Source: Nemophila menziesii
Taxonomy: Eukaryota; Streptophyta; Magnoliopsida; Boraginales; Hydrophyllaceae
Assembly (NCBI GenBank): GCA_029959085.1
Contig: JARWIR010000018.1
Span: 18,165,001 to 18,229,000, forward strand
Direction of reading: 5' to 3'
DNA length: 64,000 bases
Shown here: positions 20,851 through 32,939 of the stretch, piece by piece
Layout of the letters: every line of letters starts with the position of its first letter
Numbering within the stretch: position 1 is the first letter of the stretch
Made by a program: the position numbers and the translations under genes
Notes under the pieces: generated by a model
What the model saw: the letters and a program-made list of their open reading frames with translations, nothing else
Database searches by the model: none
Told to the model about the DNA's origin: nothing

Positions 20851-21235
20851 AAAATTAAAATAAAATTATTTTATTTTATTATTTTCTATATTTGGGTAAA
20901 ATAGTCACAAGGCTTAAAATTGAAATTATGATTTGCTTGGCTTAATTTTAGAAGACTAATTCCATTTTCGTTCTAAAAATGAAATTAACCCTATATATAA
21001 TAGGGGTAAATAACGTATTTTTTAATATTTTTTGTTTAAAAAACATGAACCGTTCCTTGGGACCTATTTTAACTGAAACTTTAATATTTTAAGAATGTTT
21101 TTATTTTGAAAAGCATTTTATGAGTAGTATCAAATATGTGTTTTGGAAAAAACACTTAAAATTATTTTAGATTTCAAAATTATTTTTAATAAAATTTTAT
21201 TTTAAAAGAGTTTTTTTATTTCAAAATAAGCGATT

Positions 21236-22322
21236 CCAAACAGACCCTAAGTACCCGTTTAGAAGTGCTTATTTTGAAAAGCACTTAAAAGTGCTTCTAA
21301 GGGTATGTTTGTATTTAGAAGAGAAAAAAATAATAAAAGAAAGAAAAAGAAAAATTATAAAAGAAAGGGAAAGAAATGATTTTTTTTGTTTGGATTAGAA
21401 ATTTTTATGAAAGAAGATTTCGTAAATAATTTTGGATATTTTTTGTTCGAATTGAAAAATATACAAAAAAAGAAAAAAAAAGTTAATTTTGGCCTCTAAT
21501 AATTAAAAAAATCCATTCTCTCCTTTTGACTCCAATTTAGAGTGATAATAAATATAAATAATGGAATGATTTTTGGAATGATCTCCTTTCTTTTTTTATA
21601 GTTATTTCTAATACAAACAATGTAAAAAATAAAAAATCATTTTTATTTCATTCCTTTTTTCTATTTCTCTCAATCCAAATAGACCATAAATGTTTAAAAG
21701 TAGTTTTTACATTGAAAACAATTTTTACGAAAAATACCAAATATGTGCTTCTTAAAAAAGCACTTAAAATGATTCTAGATTTCAAAATAATTTATAATAA
21801 CTTTTTAAAAATTTTACTTTTATTTTAAAAGTGTCTTTTATTTTAAAATAAACACTTCCAAACAAGTATTCCCGTTTGGGATTGATTATTTTTGAGTTAA
21901 AAGTGCTTTTCGATTAAAATTGAATTATTTGTAAAAAATATTAAAAAATATTTAGACATCTAAAATCACTTTAAGTGATTATTTTATTAATCACTAATCT
22001 AGTGCTTTTCCTAAAAGTGATTTTAAAGCTCTAAAGTGCTTTTATGGATCTAAAATCACTTTAAGTGATTATTTTAAAAAGCAATCCCAAACGGGCACTT
22101 AATGTCCGTTTGGGATTGTTTTTTTAAAATAATCACTTGAAATGATTTTTGATCCATAAATATATTTTAGACTCTTAAAATACTTTTAGGAAAAACACTA
22201 GATAATTAATCATTAAAACAATTACTTAAAGTGATTTTGGATGTCAAATATTTTTTAATATTTTTTACAAATATTTTAATTTAATTAAAAAACACTTTTA
22301 ACTTTAAAATAATCAATCCAAA
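21236..22322. mobile_element. Cluster of small MITE-like inverted-repeat elements
   Basis: At least three palindromic AT-rich units. One runs from about 21300 (GGGTATGTTTGTATTTAG) to about 21688 (CCAAATAGACC). A second runs about 21869-22098 between CCCGTTTGGGATTG and CAATCCCAAACGGG. A third (about 22104-22322) starts CCGTTTGGGATTG and is related to the second in opposite orientation (shared CACTTTAAGTGATT and AAGTGCTTTT words). Target duplications are not clear, so the superfamily is open. Confidence 0.6.
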
Positions 22323-22589
22323 AATAATTTATCCCGGTTCATTATATAGATATATTTCGAGATAACGTTTTAAAAAGGGATTAATGAGAGTATTAATATA
22401 AAAAAAATTAATTGAAAGGGGCTTCTACAAAGTATATGTAAATTTGTTTATGTATGAAATAAAAGGTTGGGTTTTAGAATCATTGGATCATTACTTCTTA
22501 ATTTTAACACATTCATATAAACATCGCAAACATCTAATCTAATATTTTTATTAATTTAGACAATTCATCAATTAAGATCACGATTATTC

Positions 22590-23236
22590 GTCATGAAAGA
22601 ATAACCTTGAATTGGTTATGAATAATAATATTGCAACTGAGGTAAATGATAACACCTCGAATGCGAGGGTAAGTATTAAAAATGAATGTATGAAATGGAT
22701 TCCCCCTCCTAACAATTTTTATTAACATTAATTGTGATGCAGCTTTTGGAGTTAATAAAAGTTCAATATCTTGTGTTTCTAGGGATGCAGCAGGTAGAGT
22801 TTTGGAGTGCAAAGCATGGAAAATTGCAGCCGAAAGTCCAAAGGAGGCTGAAGTTTTGGGGATTCTTAAAGCTTGTCTTGTAGCTCAACATAATTCATAC
22901 TTTAATGTAATTATTGAGAGCGATTGTCACCAAGTGATGTTTCCTTTAGAAAATAGGTTGTCTATTATTTCTCCCATGATTTGTAATATTATTAAGAGTA
23001 TTTACTTAGTTTCTGAGAACATTAATCCTACTTTTCGATGGATAAATCGTAGTAGAAATAAGTTAGCCGATGGGGTAGCCAAGCATAAGCTTAGTGGCAA
23101 TATGTTAGACTCGTGCTTAGACACGTACCCAAGTAGGTTAGCTGAAATAATAAAAAACGAGGCCATTCCTTCGGGAATTGGCTAATTTTGTAATAATGTT
23201 TTATTTATATGATGTAAGGTTTGGAACAAAAAAAGA
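22590..23236 (+). pseudogene. LINE copy C: 5'-truncated 3' end with RNase H
   Basis: 3' end of the same LINE family as copy A. The RNase H domain reads INCDAAF (frame broken near 22720), then SCVSRDAAGRVLECKAW, EAEVLGILKAC, ESDCHQVM and NKLADGVAKHKL, and the protein ends IPSGIG just as copy A ends YPSGIG. The tail GGTTTGGAACAAAAAAAG matches copy A. Truncation from the 5' side is the usual outcome of incomplete target-primed reverse transcription. I could not find a convincing target duplication. Confidence 0.88.
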
Positions 23237-23624
23237 ACCGCTTCCCCCCTATGCTAGATATATTTTCTTGAACTTTTTCTTAAAAAATAATATTATTTTC
23301 TTTACTTACATTTGTATAGATTAGCCTCTTCTTTTTTTTTTGGACGGGGCTAGATTAGCCTGTTTAAATTTGGTGAATATATTTCAACCAAAAATAATAA
23401 AATATGTTGAACATATATACTCTATTGTGATGTCCACAAAGAACAAACTATCTGTCACATTGCCTCGTTTTTAGTTAAATTTTAGGAGGCTTAATAATAT
23501 CATTTTTTCTGAAACTTTCCTTAATAATAAAAGATTATAATCGTTTTAGCCTGCATGCGAGGGTAGTGACGCTTTATTAATAAAAACTGCTTGTCTACTT
23601 GAGATCGTGTTCATACACGTACTA
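23237..23624. other. Gap between two tail-to-tail LINEs
   Basis: AT-rich sequence containing a run of T near 23331-23341 that could be an old poly-A on the minus strand, though LINE B cannot be followed that far. The 17-mer ATATATTGCCCTCTAA-type word is duplicated at 23624-23656. No gene seen. Confidence 0.4.
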
Positions 23625-23637
23625 AATATATTGCCCT

Positions 23638-26600
23638 CTAAATATATTGCCCTCTAACTATTACAATCTCTATTAAACTATTTGAATAATAGATTACAAA
23701 ATTCAGAATCATATAAATACTACTAATAATATAACAAATGATAGGATTAGAAAATTGCAAATGCTTCTCTAAAGCATTCATAACTAGAAGACTATCACTC
23801 TCTATAATAACTCTACACGACGCATCTCGAGCTAATAGACCTGCTTTCAAGACTCCTAATGCTTCAGCTTCAAGAGGAGAGTCTGCTACAATACCCCAAC
23901 CATTGTAATTGCTAACCTTCCCAAGAGAGTCCCTGGTAATGCAAGAAATAACAGCTTTATTAACTTTAAACACCGCATCACAATTAATTTTTAACATGTT
24001 ATTGGGTGGTGGTTCTCACTTTTTCCTTTTTTTAACTATTGTATCATCCATGTTATCATTTGGTATTCCATTCTTTACAGTAGTATCTCGCTTATTACCC
24101 TTCAGTTTATTATTAACATCCTTCGGGTAGTTTGTATTTTCATATTCTTCACACTCCCTTAAGGCTTTTTTTCATAGTTCTCAGAGGATCAAGTGTAGTA
24201 TTTTGTATTTGCTATTATTTCTATCCTTCCATATTTTCCATGCTATAGTGTAAATCTTTTCTAGTACAAAAACATCTTTTGTATTCCCATTTTGTAGCTT
24301 AATTATACTAGCCATCCAAGTGTCCATTTTACTGGTTAACTGGTTGATAGTATATAAGCTTAAGGGTGAGGCAAACCACACTGCTCTTGCCCACTCACAT
24401 TCCAACATTAAATGTTCTATGTCCTCTACCAATTTACTACAAATTTCACAAAGAGGAGTTTTAGTAATTCTTTTCTTGTATAGGTTCTCATTTGTAGGGA
24501 GTAGATTTTTAAATACCCTCCACATAAAGTTTTTAATCTTGGGGGCAACTTTAAGACTCCACATCATTTTCCACACATTTATGTGAACAATATGTGATGA
24601 AGTGGCCCTAATGTCGCCTTTCCCATATTCCATTTTTTCCTTATTTTCTTTAAGTAATTGATACGCTTTCTTAACTTCATATGTTCCAATTTTACCTGTA
24701 TTCCAAACTGGTCTATCTTTTCCCTCTAAAAGAGGGATGCAGGTATTTAGAATACATTTTGCTATCTCAGGGGAGTATGCTTTAGTAACTAATTCAACAT
24801 ACACCCTCTCTTATTTTGTAGCATAAGATCAATCACCCTCCTAATTGTAGTATCATTTAGGGGTGTGACTTTCGTAACATTTGTAATCCAAATATCAGTA
24901 TGTAAGTTAATAGAGTAGCCATTCCTATTATCCATTTAACATCTTTTACTAGAGACTCCATACCAGCTATTAGGCTTCTCTATCCCCAAGAAGGAGAATT
25001 CCCAATTTTAGCCTATAGTAAAGATGTAAATGGGAAATATTATCCTTTTAGTACTTTATATAAGAGAGAATCAGGTTTATTAATTAGGTTCCAAACCTAT
25101 TTATCTAGTAGAGCTAGGTTCATTAGGTGTAAATCCCTAAATCCTAGGCCCCCTGAATGTTTACTCTTAGTTAAGGAATTCCAAGAACCCAATGTATTTT
25201 CTTATTACCCTTACGGCCCAACCAAAACTTTGCAATTTATGATGAAATCAGATTACAAACTTTTTCTTGAAATTAGATAGGAGGACATATAGTAGTTAGG
25301 CATATTAAGAAGCACATCCTTAATTAAGTCTTCCTTACCTGCTTCAGAGAGGTAAATAATTTTCAAATGCTTAGTTCTTTTTAAAGTATTTTCAACTAGT
25401 AAATTTAAATCTCTAATTTTAGATCTTCCCCATTCAGTAGGTAGGACCAAATACTTTCCCAAATTATTGGTGATATTCATATTAAGTCTTCCAGCCATTA
25501 TACATTGTATATAGCCTGGTATTCGGGCTAGATTTGATTCCACACTTGTTAAGGTTTAATTTCATACCAGTAGCATATCCATACCTATTTATAATATCAT
25601 TAAAGCTTTGAACTTCTTTATAATTTGCCTTCATGAAGAAAATACTATCATCTGCAAAAAGCGGATGGGTAATACTAGCGGTCATTCTAGATATTTTAAT
25701 ACCTTCCGTCATATTGTTATTAAATTTTTCTTTTATAAGTATGGAAAGCGTTTGTGTTATCACAGTGAACAAAATTGGGGATAGGGGGTCCCCCTGTCTC
25801 CATCCACGTTTAGGTTTATCCAACACATGAGGTACCCCATTAATGAGCACCGAGTAAGACACAAAACACACACAACGCATTAACTTACTAACCCAGTTTT
25901 TTCATCATACTTTCTAAAAAATCCTATTCTACATTTTCATACGCATTTTGTATGTCTGCTTTAATAGCCATATGATAAGTTTGAGATTTTCTATTTTCTT
26001 TTATGTAATTTATTACTTCATGCGAAATAAAAGTATTGTCTTGTATATACCTCCCTGGTATGAATGAAGATTGATTCTCATCAATTTTTAAATTCATACA
26101 GGGTTTTAATCTATTAACTTAGATTTTCGCTATAATTTTATAAATAAAATTCGAGCAACTTATAGGGCGAAAATTCTTAATATTAATAGGATTAATAATT
26201 TTAGGGATTAAAGAAAGAGCCAATTGTTGATTGATGCCTATTAAAAACTTATTTAGAAAAAGGTGCCTAGAAAAAAATATTTATTGAAAACAGCCCTATC
26301 CCAAATTACCCTTATAATTAACAATTAAAAAAATAAGAAAAAAACTAATAAACATGCGCGCGACCGTGAAATTTTTTTAAAATCGTCATAACTAATTCAA
26401 ATAAAATCAAAAAAATCAAAAAAAATTATATTTGGATAAATCAAATTAATATTTACGTCTATGATTTTTTTCGAAATTTTCAGAATTTTTTGATTCTTTT
26501 AATTTTTTTTCGCGGACACGAAATTTCATGTTTTAAACATGGAATTTCATGTTTATTTCACGGTTTAAAACATGGAATTCGTGTCTGCGAAAAAAAAAAA

Positions 26601-28385
26601 ACGAAAAAAATCAAAAAAAATCAAAAAATTCAAAAAAAATCAAAAAAATTCATAGACGTAAATATTAATTAGATTTATACAATTTTTTTTTTAATTTTCT
26701 GATTTTTTTTGAATTAGTTATGACGATTTTAAAAAATTTCACGGACGCGCGCATGTGATGGTATTAGTAAAGGTATAGAAAATATAAAGGAGATGTTTTC
26801 TATAAATAATTACTTCATTAGGCATTTTTTATAAATAAGATTATTGGAGGCATAAAAAAACAATTAGAGAGTTTAACGAGGATGTTATCAACAATAACCC
26901 CTTAAAGAAATGAAGGTATGATTTATATCCTCAATTGGGCTCCCGTTATACAAAAAATTATTAATCACTCTTATCACATCCAATTTAATAATTTCCCAGT
27001 TTTTTTTATAAAAAAAACCTAGGTACCCGTCAGGGCCTGGGGCTTTATGGGCTCCAAGCTCATCAATAGCACTTGTAATCTCTTCAATATCAAGGGGTTT
27101 ATCAAGACTATCATTCATATTTTTGTTCACCATTTGGGGAATTATGTTTATAATAGCCTCAAAGTCCCTACTACCCAATGTATTAAATATATTATTAAAA
27201 TAGAGGCATTTCATTTTTTATCACTTTATCCGTTTCCACCCAGTTACCATCCTCCTTAGTAATTCTCATAATTTTATTAATTTTTCTTTTCTCTTTAGTC
27301 TAAGCATGAAAGAAGAAGAAATTTTATCACCCCTTCTGAGCCAAGTGATTCTAGCCCTTGATGCCCAATAATCTTCTTCATCCTTCCATGCCTTCTCAAT
27401 TTTTTCATAGCTATTATACTCCTCCCAATTCTTAGTATCAGGATTATTATAAATACTTTCTAGCTTAGCCATATATATGTCAATGATCTTTTTATTATTA
27501 TTATATTTTTCTTTACTCCACTTAGTAAGCAGCACACTGCTTCTTCTTAGTTTGGTATTTATATTATTATTATTATTATTTCTACAATTTTTTTTTTATC
27601 CTCCTATAATTTTGTAATAATTTCATGACATTCTTTTTCCTCAGTCCAATTATTCTCAAAGTAAAATCTTCTTCTATTATGTTTATTATCTTTCATGTGT
27701 AACACTTGAGGAGAGTGGTCTGACCCTACTGCTGGTAGTAAGGCTACCCAAGGATTAGGGTAGCAATCATTCCAGTTTTGTTGCAGAAGGCTATATAAAT
27801 AAAGGTTTTTATCATTTCCCCATCACTCCTTTTATTGGTCCAAGATATTTTTACCCCTTTAGTAATAATTCCTTCTAACATATTAGTTTAATAAATCTAT
27901 TAAACTGTTTCATTGATTTTTTACACTTTTAATCACCCCCTTTTTTTTATCAAGGATAGATATTATATTATTAAAATCTCAAATGAGATTCCATAAATCC
28001 TCTTTATTATTAGGTTTACAGTTACTAATAACTTCAAGACAAGGTTCTTTGTTTTTCTCAGAGGGCGCACCATATACGAAAGTAGTATAGATTTTTTGTG
28101 TTCCATCTAAAATCTTATAATGTATATGATTAGTCGATTTACTAATAATTTTTACGTTAATACCTTCTTTAATAAAAAGGGCCAACCTCCCCCAATATCT
28201 ATGGGCTCCATAGTACCATTCAAAGACATTTTAATAGTTTTCCCCAACTTTTTAACACTTTTATATGGGTTTTTAGTTTCTGAAAGGAATAATACTTGAG
28301 TCTTATATTTGAAAACAATACCAGAAAGAGTCTAGACTGTCAAGGTTGTGCCAATTCCTTTACAGTTCTAGGCTGCTTGTATCAT
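23638..28385 (-). pseudogene. LINE B ORF2, multiply broken
   Basis: Begins with an ATG at 28385-28383 within the same ATGA context as copy A. Recognisable parts in order: endonuclease pieces (TTFVYGAPSEKNKE near 28085), a coiled segment (27266-27535), the reverse transcriptase entry GAHKAPGPDGYLGFFYKK (about 27040), then after the inserted MITE FRPISCSN-like sequence (about 26165), RQGDPLSPILF (about 25790) and FADDSIFFMK (about 25650), zf-RVT (WKMMWSLKVAPKIKNFMWRVF; about 24550) and RNase H (INCDAVFKVNKAVISC, EAEALG, ESDS; 23638-23997). Stops and frameshifts in every domain show it is dead. Confidence 0.9.
26217..26901. mobile_element. MULE-type MITE inside LINE B
   Basis: 685-bp fold-back element flanked by a perfect 9-bp duplication TTAAAGAAA (26208-26216 and 26902-26910). 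It interrupts the LINE coding sequence between HTFIS and the LIPK block, which read through if the insertion and one duplication are removed. The ends share a degraded inverted repeat with ATTGTTGAT. The interior holds a large palindrome (arms with TTTCACGG...CGCGCGCATG, and ACACGAAATTCCATG) around 26355-26755. No coding content. Confidence 0.88.
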
Positions 28386-30152
28386 TGAGCTTCTTGGGGT
28401 TGATCAAGGTCAACCCTGCAACCTCTTCAGTTGTTTCATCCATACACCTTATTTTGCTTCTTTCTTATCTTGTGGTATCTCATTGTTTTTGTTGATCATT
28501 GAAGCCCAGAGAGTTTTTTGTCTCTTAGTGTTTATTTGAAGCGCTCCATCACATTTAGCTTTTCTGCGTTTAGCCTTTACCGATTGTCTTTCGATAACTT
28601 CTCTCTTGCCCGTTTCTTTGTTAACATTGAGTGTCTTTCCTCCATTAATTTATGAGTTATTGTTGAATTGCTGATAGAGTTTTAATACTTCATGGTTTTG
28701 ATTGTTTTCTTCCAAATGGATTTGAGTTTTATACCCATCTGGCTGTTTAGGGTCACTTTAGGGAGTGTAGAGGGATTGAGGTTGTTATTGAGGGTGTCAA
28801 GTGTTGATTGAATGTAAGGTTTAGCTGATTTAATGTCGGGGATGATTAGGTTAGGGTTACAGGGAATTGGGGATTTAAGAGAGGTCGAAGAGAAAAGGTT
28901 GTGAAGTGTTTTAGATGTAGCTGGTGTAATGGGTTCATATGGGTTATCTTTTGTTTGTTTATTATTTGGGTTGGCTTTATTACTTGACTGATGGAAGATC
29001 ACATTTTGGCTTTTCACAATGGGACTTGGGCTTTTAGAAGAGCCAAAAAGAATGTTTTCTTTTTGGGCTGGTGGACTACTAAATTTAATGGACATTTCTT
29101 TCGCAAGTTTTGCTAACCTTTCTTGTTTTTGTTTGTATAGTCTGTCCCTTATTCATTCAGATGCAGACGAAAAATTATCTTCACCACTTACCATGTTCTT
29201 CTCGTACATTTTTGTTTACTTCATCCCGTATCCTTGTTCATACCGTTTCCACTACCATTAGTAGTACCAAATTCAAATAGGTCGTTAGTACTTTTAACTC
29301 CGTTTTATCTATCGTTATCTTCCTTAGTGAGTTGAGTTGGACTCGCCCCAATCACTCGGTTGTTCTGTTTTGCTCCGATTTGGTTTGCTTCTTTAGTAGT
29401 TGCATTGTTCTTCATATCAAATTCTTCAATTCTTCTTAGTATGTATTATTGTGATGGGCCTCTAGTTGAAACCTTGATCCAACCACTAATCTCATATTTG
29501 ATTTAGGGTTAGAGCACCCCCTTTTCCGCGTGACCAAAGATGCCACATCCATAGCACACTTGCCCTATATTTTTATAGCAGGATTTGATCCACGCTGCTT
29601 TACTTTTTGTTTCCCAAAAGTTGATACCAGGTATGACGGGTCGTGAGAGATCCCAATCAATTTGCACTCTTGTTATCGATTTTTGATCATTTAAATCGAT
29701 TCAGATAATTCCACTTGATGCACTTTACCAAAGTAGCTAAGAAGTTTTTCAAGACATTTGATAGTAAGTAGGTTAACTGGAATACCTGATAGTTGTATCC
29801 ATAATGTAGTGTTGTGAACCTCCTTTTTCTCTGTTGCGTTATACTGATTAACTGCAAAGTGTTTTCCTTGGATGGTCCAAGGTCTTTGCTCCCAAACTTT
29901 GTTTTTATCTTCCTCGTTACCAAACCGAATAACCACCGTGTTGTTTCTAGCTTTTTCCACTTCAACTTGCTTTGTTAATGCCCAGTATTTGTTAATATAG
30001 TTTTTGATGAAGGTGTGATTAACTTTCTATTTGACCATCAGTTTTGCTAAAAGTTTTGGTTTATTGATAACTCTATATATTGAATCTATATCAAGTGTTA
30101 TGACAAGAGTTTTTTCTTTTGCTAATGGGTGAGAGGAGGCAAAGAAATCCAT
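28382..30152 (-). pseudogene. LINE B ORF1 (DUF4283 / zinc knuckle), broken
   Basis: Start ATG at 30152 gives MDFFASSHPLAKEK, which aligns with the copy A start. The DUF4283 core is intact at 29691-29960 (NKVWEQRPWTIQGKHFAVNQY). A zinc-knuckle CYGCGIFGHAE lies near 29545. The P/S/N-rich tail is at 28682-29095. Several stops interrupt the frame (for example near 29690 and 30030). Confidence 0.85.
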
Positions 30153-30405
30153 GGAGAAATCTTAGCTGGAAGAGAGAAAAAAGGAATTGGAAAGAAAAAG
30201 GTTAAAACTAAACAAGAACTTGTGAAGGAGCAGGAATAGTGTGAAAATTCAATGCTTTTTGAAGATTTGTAATAGGAAAAACACCGATTTAGGAAGAAAT
30301 CACCCAAGAAATAAAGTTTTGGGATGATTTGGCTAGTTGTTTTGTTTGGTTTTTAGGAGAGAGGGTGGAAATGACGAGAGAATTTCATAACCATAGACCC
30401 ATAAG

Positions 30406-31453
30406 GAATTTGGATTGGAAAAACTCGAGACATATACGATATTATGTATTATTGTATATTTCTTTTTGGTTAAATCAAACGAAAGAAAAGTAAACTGTCC
30501 TAACCCTCTATTACTATAAAGGGAGGACATGTCACTAAAGAATTTTATAATCGAATCCGTGAGACAAGCCGAAACATCAAAGCAAAATGTGCAAAATTTT
30601 AAACACGTAATATAGTAACACTGAATAAAATGTGCAAAATGAAGACACTCTAAAATACTCTTATAATTACCAAAACAAAATAATTTTTTTATGTCATTGA
30701 CCACTAATTACTAACTCCACAAAGAAAGTAAGTTGCCATCACTGTGGCCATGTTCTCCATTTGAAGATTCTTTTAACCTTAATTTAATAATAAAAGTCAT
30801 ACAAGAAAAGAGTACAACTAAGCAAAGGAATGACAAGTATTTTCAGCCTCAGAAGAAGTTGATGTTTTGACATGTTTAGGTGCAAAAATTCTTTTGAGAA
30901 TATACCATGATCGAAGATATTCGTACAAGTGTTGACTAACTAGTACATATCCTTTAGTAAAAGTTACATCCTAAAAGATTTTGCTAGTAAATCCGTCACT
31001 TCATGAATCGAATTAATCAATTCATATACACTGAGATTTCAACAACTTCAGACAAACACATTTCTCTAAGCTTATGTTCATGATTAATCATGATTTTTTA
31101 AACTACCCATCTTTATGCAAATCTTGAAAAAGTAACCAAACTTTTCACAAGATGACTTATTTTACAATGCAAGAAAGAAATTACACTAACTTGTATCAAA
31201 ACAGAGAACTCATAAAATCTACAAAAACCAACTTTTTCAAGCAAGAGAAAAAAAAATCAAAAGGTGAAGAAAACACTTTCTGATTATTTGTAGTCTATAA
31301 AACTGCAATTAAAAAGTAAAAAGACAATTATATCCATACTTGAAAAGAACTGAACTTAAAAACAAAACTGAAATTGTATCAAAAACTAACAAATAGTCTT
31401 AAAAAAAAGCAGTAAAAGTTCTTCGGATTATTTCCAATTTTACCCATCCATCA
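30406..31453. other. Intergenic region 3' of the zinc-finger gene
   Basis: AT-rich DNA between LINE B and the stop codon of the zinc-finger gene. The part just right of about 31200 is presumably its 3' UTR. A 123-codon minus-strand frame at 30333-30704 overlaps the LINE leader and has no recognisable domain. Nothing else seen. Confidence 0.45.
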
Positions 31454-32911
31454 TTAAGCAAAGTGTACATCATCTTCTTCATCTTCATCCTCTAATGGAG
31501 CTGGAAGATTAAGATCAAACAAATCAGGAACTTCTGGTTTCATCATAGCAATAGGAGATTGACTACTTGTTGTTTCTTCATTTCCACCAATAAAATGCGA
31601 TCTTTTATGTCCACCCAAAGCTTGACCTGATTTAAAAACCCTATCACAAAAAGGACAAACATGTCCTTTATTCTTCTTTGACTTAATTTTCTTAACATCT
31701 TTAGTAATCGCTCTTTTGTTACTTAACAATGGTGCAGCAATATTCTCACCACCTGAACTATTCTCATCACTCTCATACTTTGGTGTTAAACAAGCGTTCA
31801 TTCTTTTATGACATGGTCTATGCCCACCAAGTGCTTGATAAGATTTAAAAACTTTTTTACAGTTTAAACACTCGTATTTATTTCTCTTTGGAGTAACACC
31901 ACTGTTTGAACCTTCAGCATTATCTTCAAAACTATCTCTTCTTCTCTTAGTCGACGAATTTTTAACCCCATTTTCCTCTGTTTTTACAGCACTACTTTTA
32001 GTCTTTCTACATTCCCAATAAGCAAAGTTTTTACCTACAGTAACTTCTGATTCATCCTTTGTATAGTCACCTAAAAAATACCCTGAATCAGAATTCTCTT
32101 GCTCAATCATCTCAAACTTATCTTTATTAACAAAGTTTAAACCTTGTCTCGTATTCTCTAAAACAACTGAATTATTATCAGAAGATTCTACACAAACTTT
32201 ATTTCCAGAATCACGAGATAACATCATTAAAGATTTAGCTACTTCCTCTTGTTCATACTCATCAATTTCCGATACAGAAGATGACGAATTATTATTATTA
32301 TTATTATTATTCGTAGCATTGTTATTATCCAAAGTGAAAGATGAAGATTTAATAATAATTGTCTTGTACTTCTTATAACCTTTCGAAGATGATGATCTAT
32401 TACGAAGCTTTCGATCTTCAATTTCATTATAAGTATTATATTGATGCTCATTATTACTCCATGAATAATCATCTTTAGTAGTAGTAGTAGTAATATTATT
32501 ATTAGTAACTCTTTCTTTTTCACTGTGACAAGCCATATGACCACAAAGAGCTTTTTGTGATTGAAAAACTTTACCACATTTTGTACAAACTCTTTCTTGT
32601 GGTAAAGGTGCGTTTTGATCAACAGCTCTCCATGTTTTCTTCGGATTTTCTCGTAAACCATACGCAACATTCTGATCGGTGGGCCCACCGGGCCCACCAC
32701 CTCCACCGCTACTACCACCACCACCGAATTGTTGATCAACTTTAAGCTCTTTCTTTAACAATTTACCACCATTGTTAACCATTAAAGATGAAATCTTTTT
32801 AGTGTTTTGATGCTCAATTCGCTCGTCGGAATCTCTCATGTGGGACCCACTAAGTGATTTCCCATATGGGTATTTCTTGTTGGAATGCTTCCATACTTGA
32901 TCGTCTTCCAT
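31454..32911 (-). CDS. ZAT-type C2H2 zinc-finger transcriptional repressor
   Basis: Intact intronless coding sequence of 485 residues, the only clear host gene here. It resembles the ZAT1/ZAT4/ZAT9 group. Three good fingers: C109-C112-H125-H129 (QKALCGH), C348-C351-H364-H368 (YQALGGH) and C419-C422-H435-H439 (GQALGGH); the plant QALGGH core contacts DNA. A fourth, N-terminal finger is decayed (residues 7-28, KKYPYGKSLSGSHMRD) and lacks both cysteines. Other marks: YGLRENPKKTW at 84-94, the family motif VAKSLMMLSRD at 224-234, basic patches KRRRD and KKIKSKKNKG (likely nuclear signals), an N run and a G run, and an EAR/DLN box DLFDLNLP at 463-470 near the C terminus, which recruits TOPLESS-type corepressors. 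Start at 32911 gives MEDDQVWKH. A role in stress or developmental repression is inferred only from the family. Confidence 0.95.
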   Translation of the reverse strand: MEDDQVWKHSNKKYPYGKSLSGSHMRDSDERIEHQNTKKISSLMVNNGGKLLKKELKVDQQFGGGGSSGGGGGPGGPTDQNVAYGLRENPKKTWRAVDQNAPLPQERVCTKCGKVFQSQKALCGHMACHSEKERVTNNNITTTTTKDDYSWSNNEHQYNTYNEIEDRKLRNRSSSSKGYKKYKTIIIKSSSFTLDNNNATNNNNNNNNSSSSVSEIDEYEQEEVAKSLMMLSRDSGNKVCVESSDNNSVVLENTRQGLNFVNKDKFEMIEQENSDSGYFLGDYTKDESEVTVGKNFAYWECRKTKSSAVKTEENGVKNSSTKRRRDSFEDNAEGSNSGVTPKRNKYECLNCKKVFKSYQALGGHRPCHKRMNACLTPKYESDENSSGGENIAAPLLSNKRAITKDVKKIKSKKNKGHVCPFCDRVFKSGQALGGHKRSHFIGGNEETTSSQSPIAMMKPEVPDLFDLNLPAPLEDEDEEDDVHFA

Positions 32912-32939
32912 TGAAAGTTATTCGATTCGATTTGATTAC

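Larger units (their letters stand above)
19456..20992. mobile_element. Fold-back / long-TIR element with internal tandem arrays
   Basis: The ends AGGGTTAATT (19456) and AATTAACCCT (20992) start imperfect inverted repeats of about 75 bp (AGGGTTAATT, TTTTTAG, TTCTAAAATTA, GC(T/C)AAGC in order). Inside, GGTCAAC-rich DNA on the left (19618-19800) is an inverted counterpart of GTTGACC-rich DNA on the right (20366-20850), separated by a 22-bp tandem array. Flanks read GTAAATATA and ATATATAAT, so I cannot confirm a target duplication. No transposase. It could be a Mutator-like or other DNA element. Confidence 0.6.
23625..30405 (-). mobile_element. L1-type LINE copy B, old and full-length-like
   Basis: Minus-strand LINE of the same family as copy A with all parts present: leader (shared TTATGAAATTCTCTC near 30370), ORF1, ORF2 with endonuclease, reverse transcriptase and RNase H. 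It is split by many stops and shifts and carries a MULE-type MITE at 26217-26901. The 3' end is unclear: the RNase H frame decays near 23638 and no definite poly-A or duplication was found. Confidence 0.88.

Noticed and set aside
23327..23341. T-run as the poly-A tail of LINE B
   Set aside because: LINE B homology cannot be followed past about 23625, so the link is not supported; noted only as a possibility.
32239..32739. 166-codon minus-strand frame within the zinc-finger gene
   Set aside because: It overlaps the real coding sequence in another frame and is rich in I and V from AT-rich codons; no domain.
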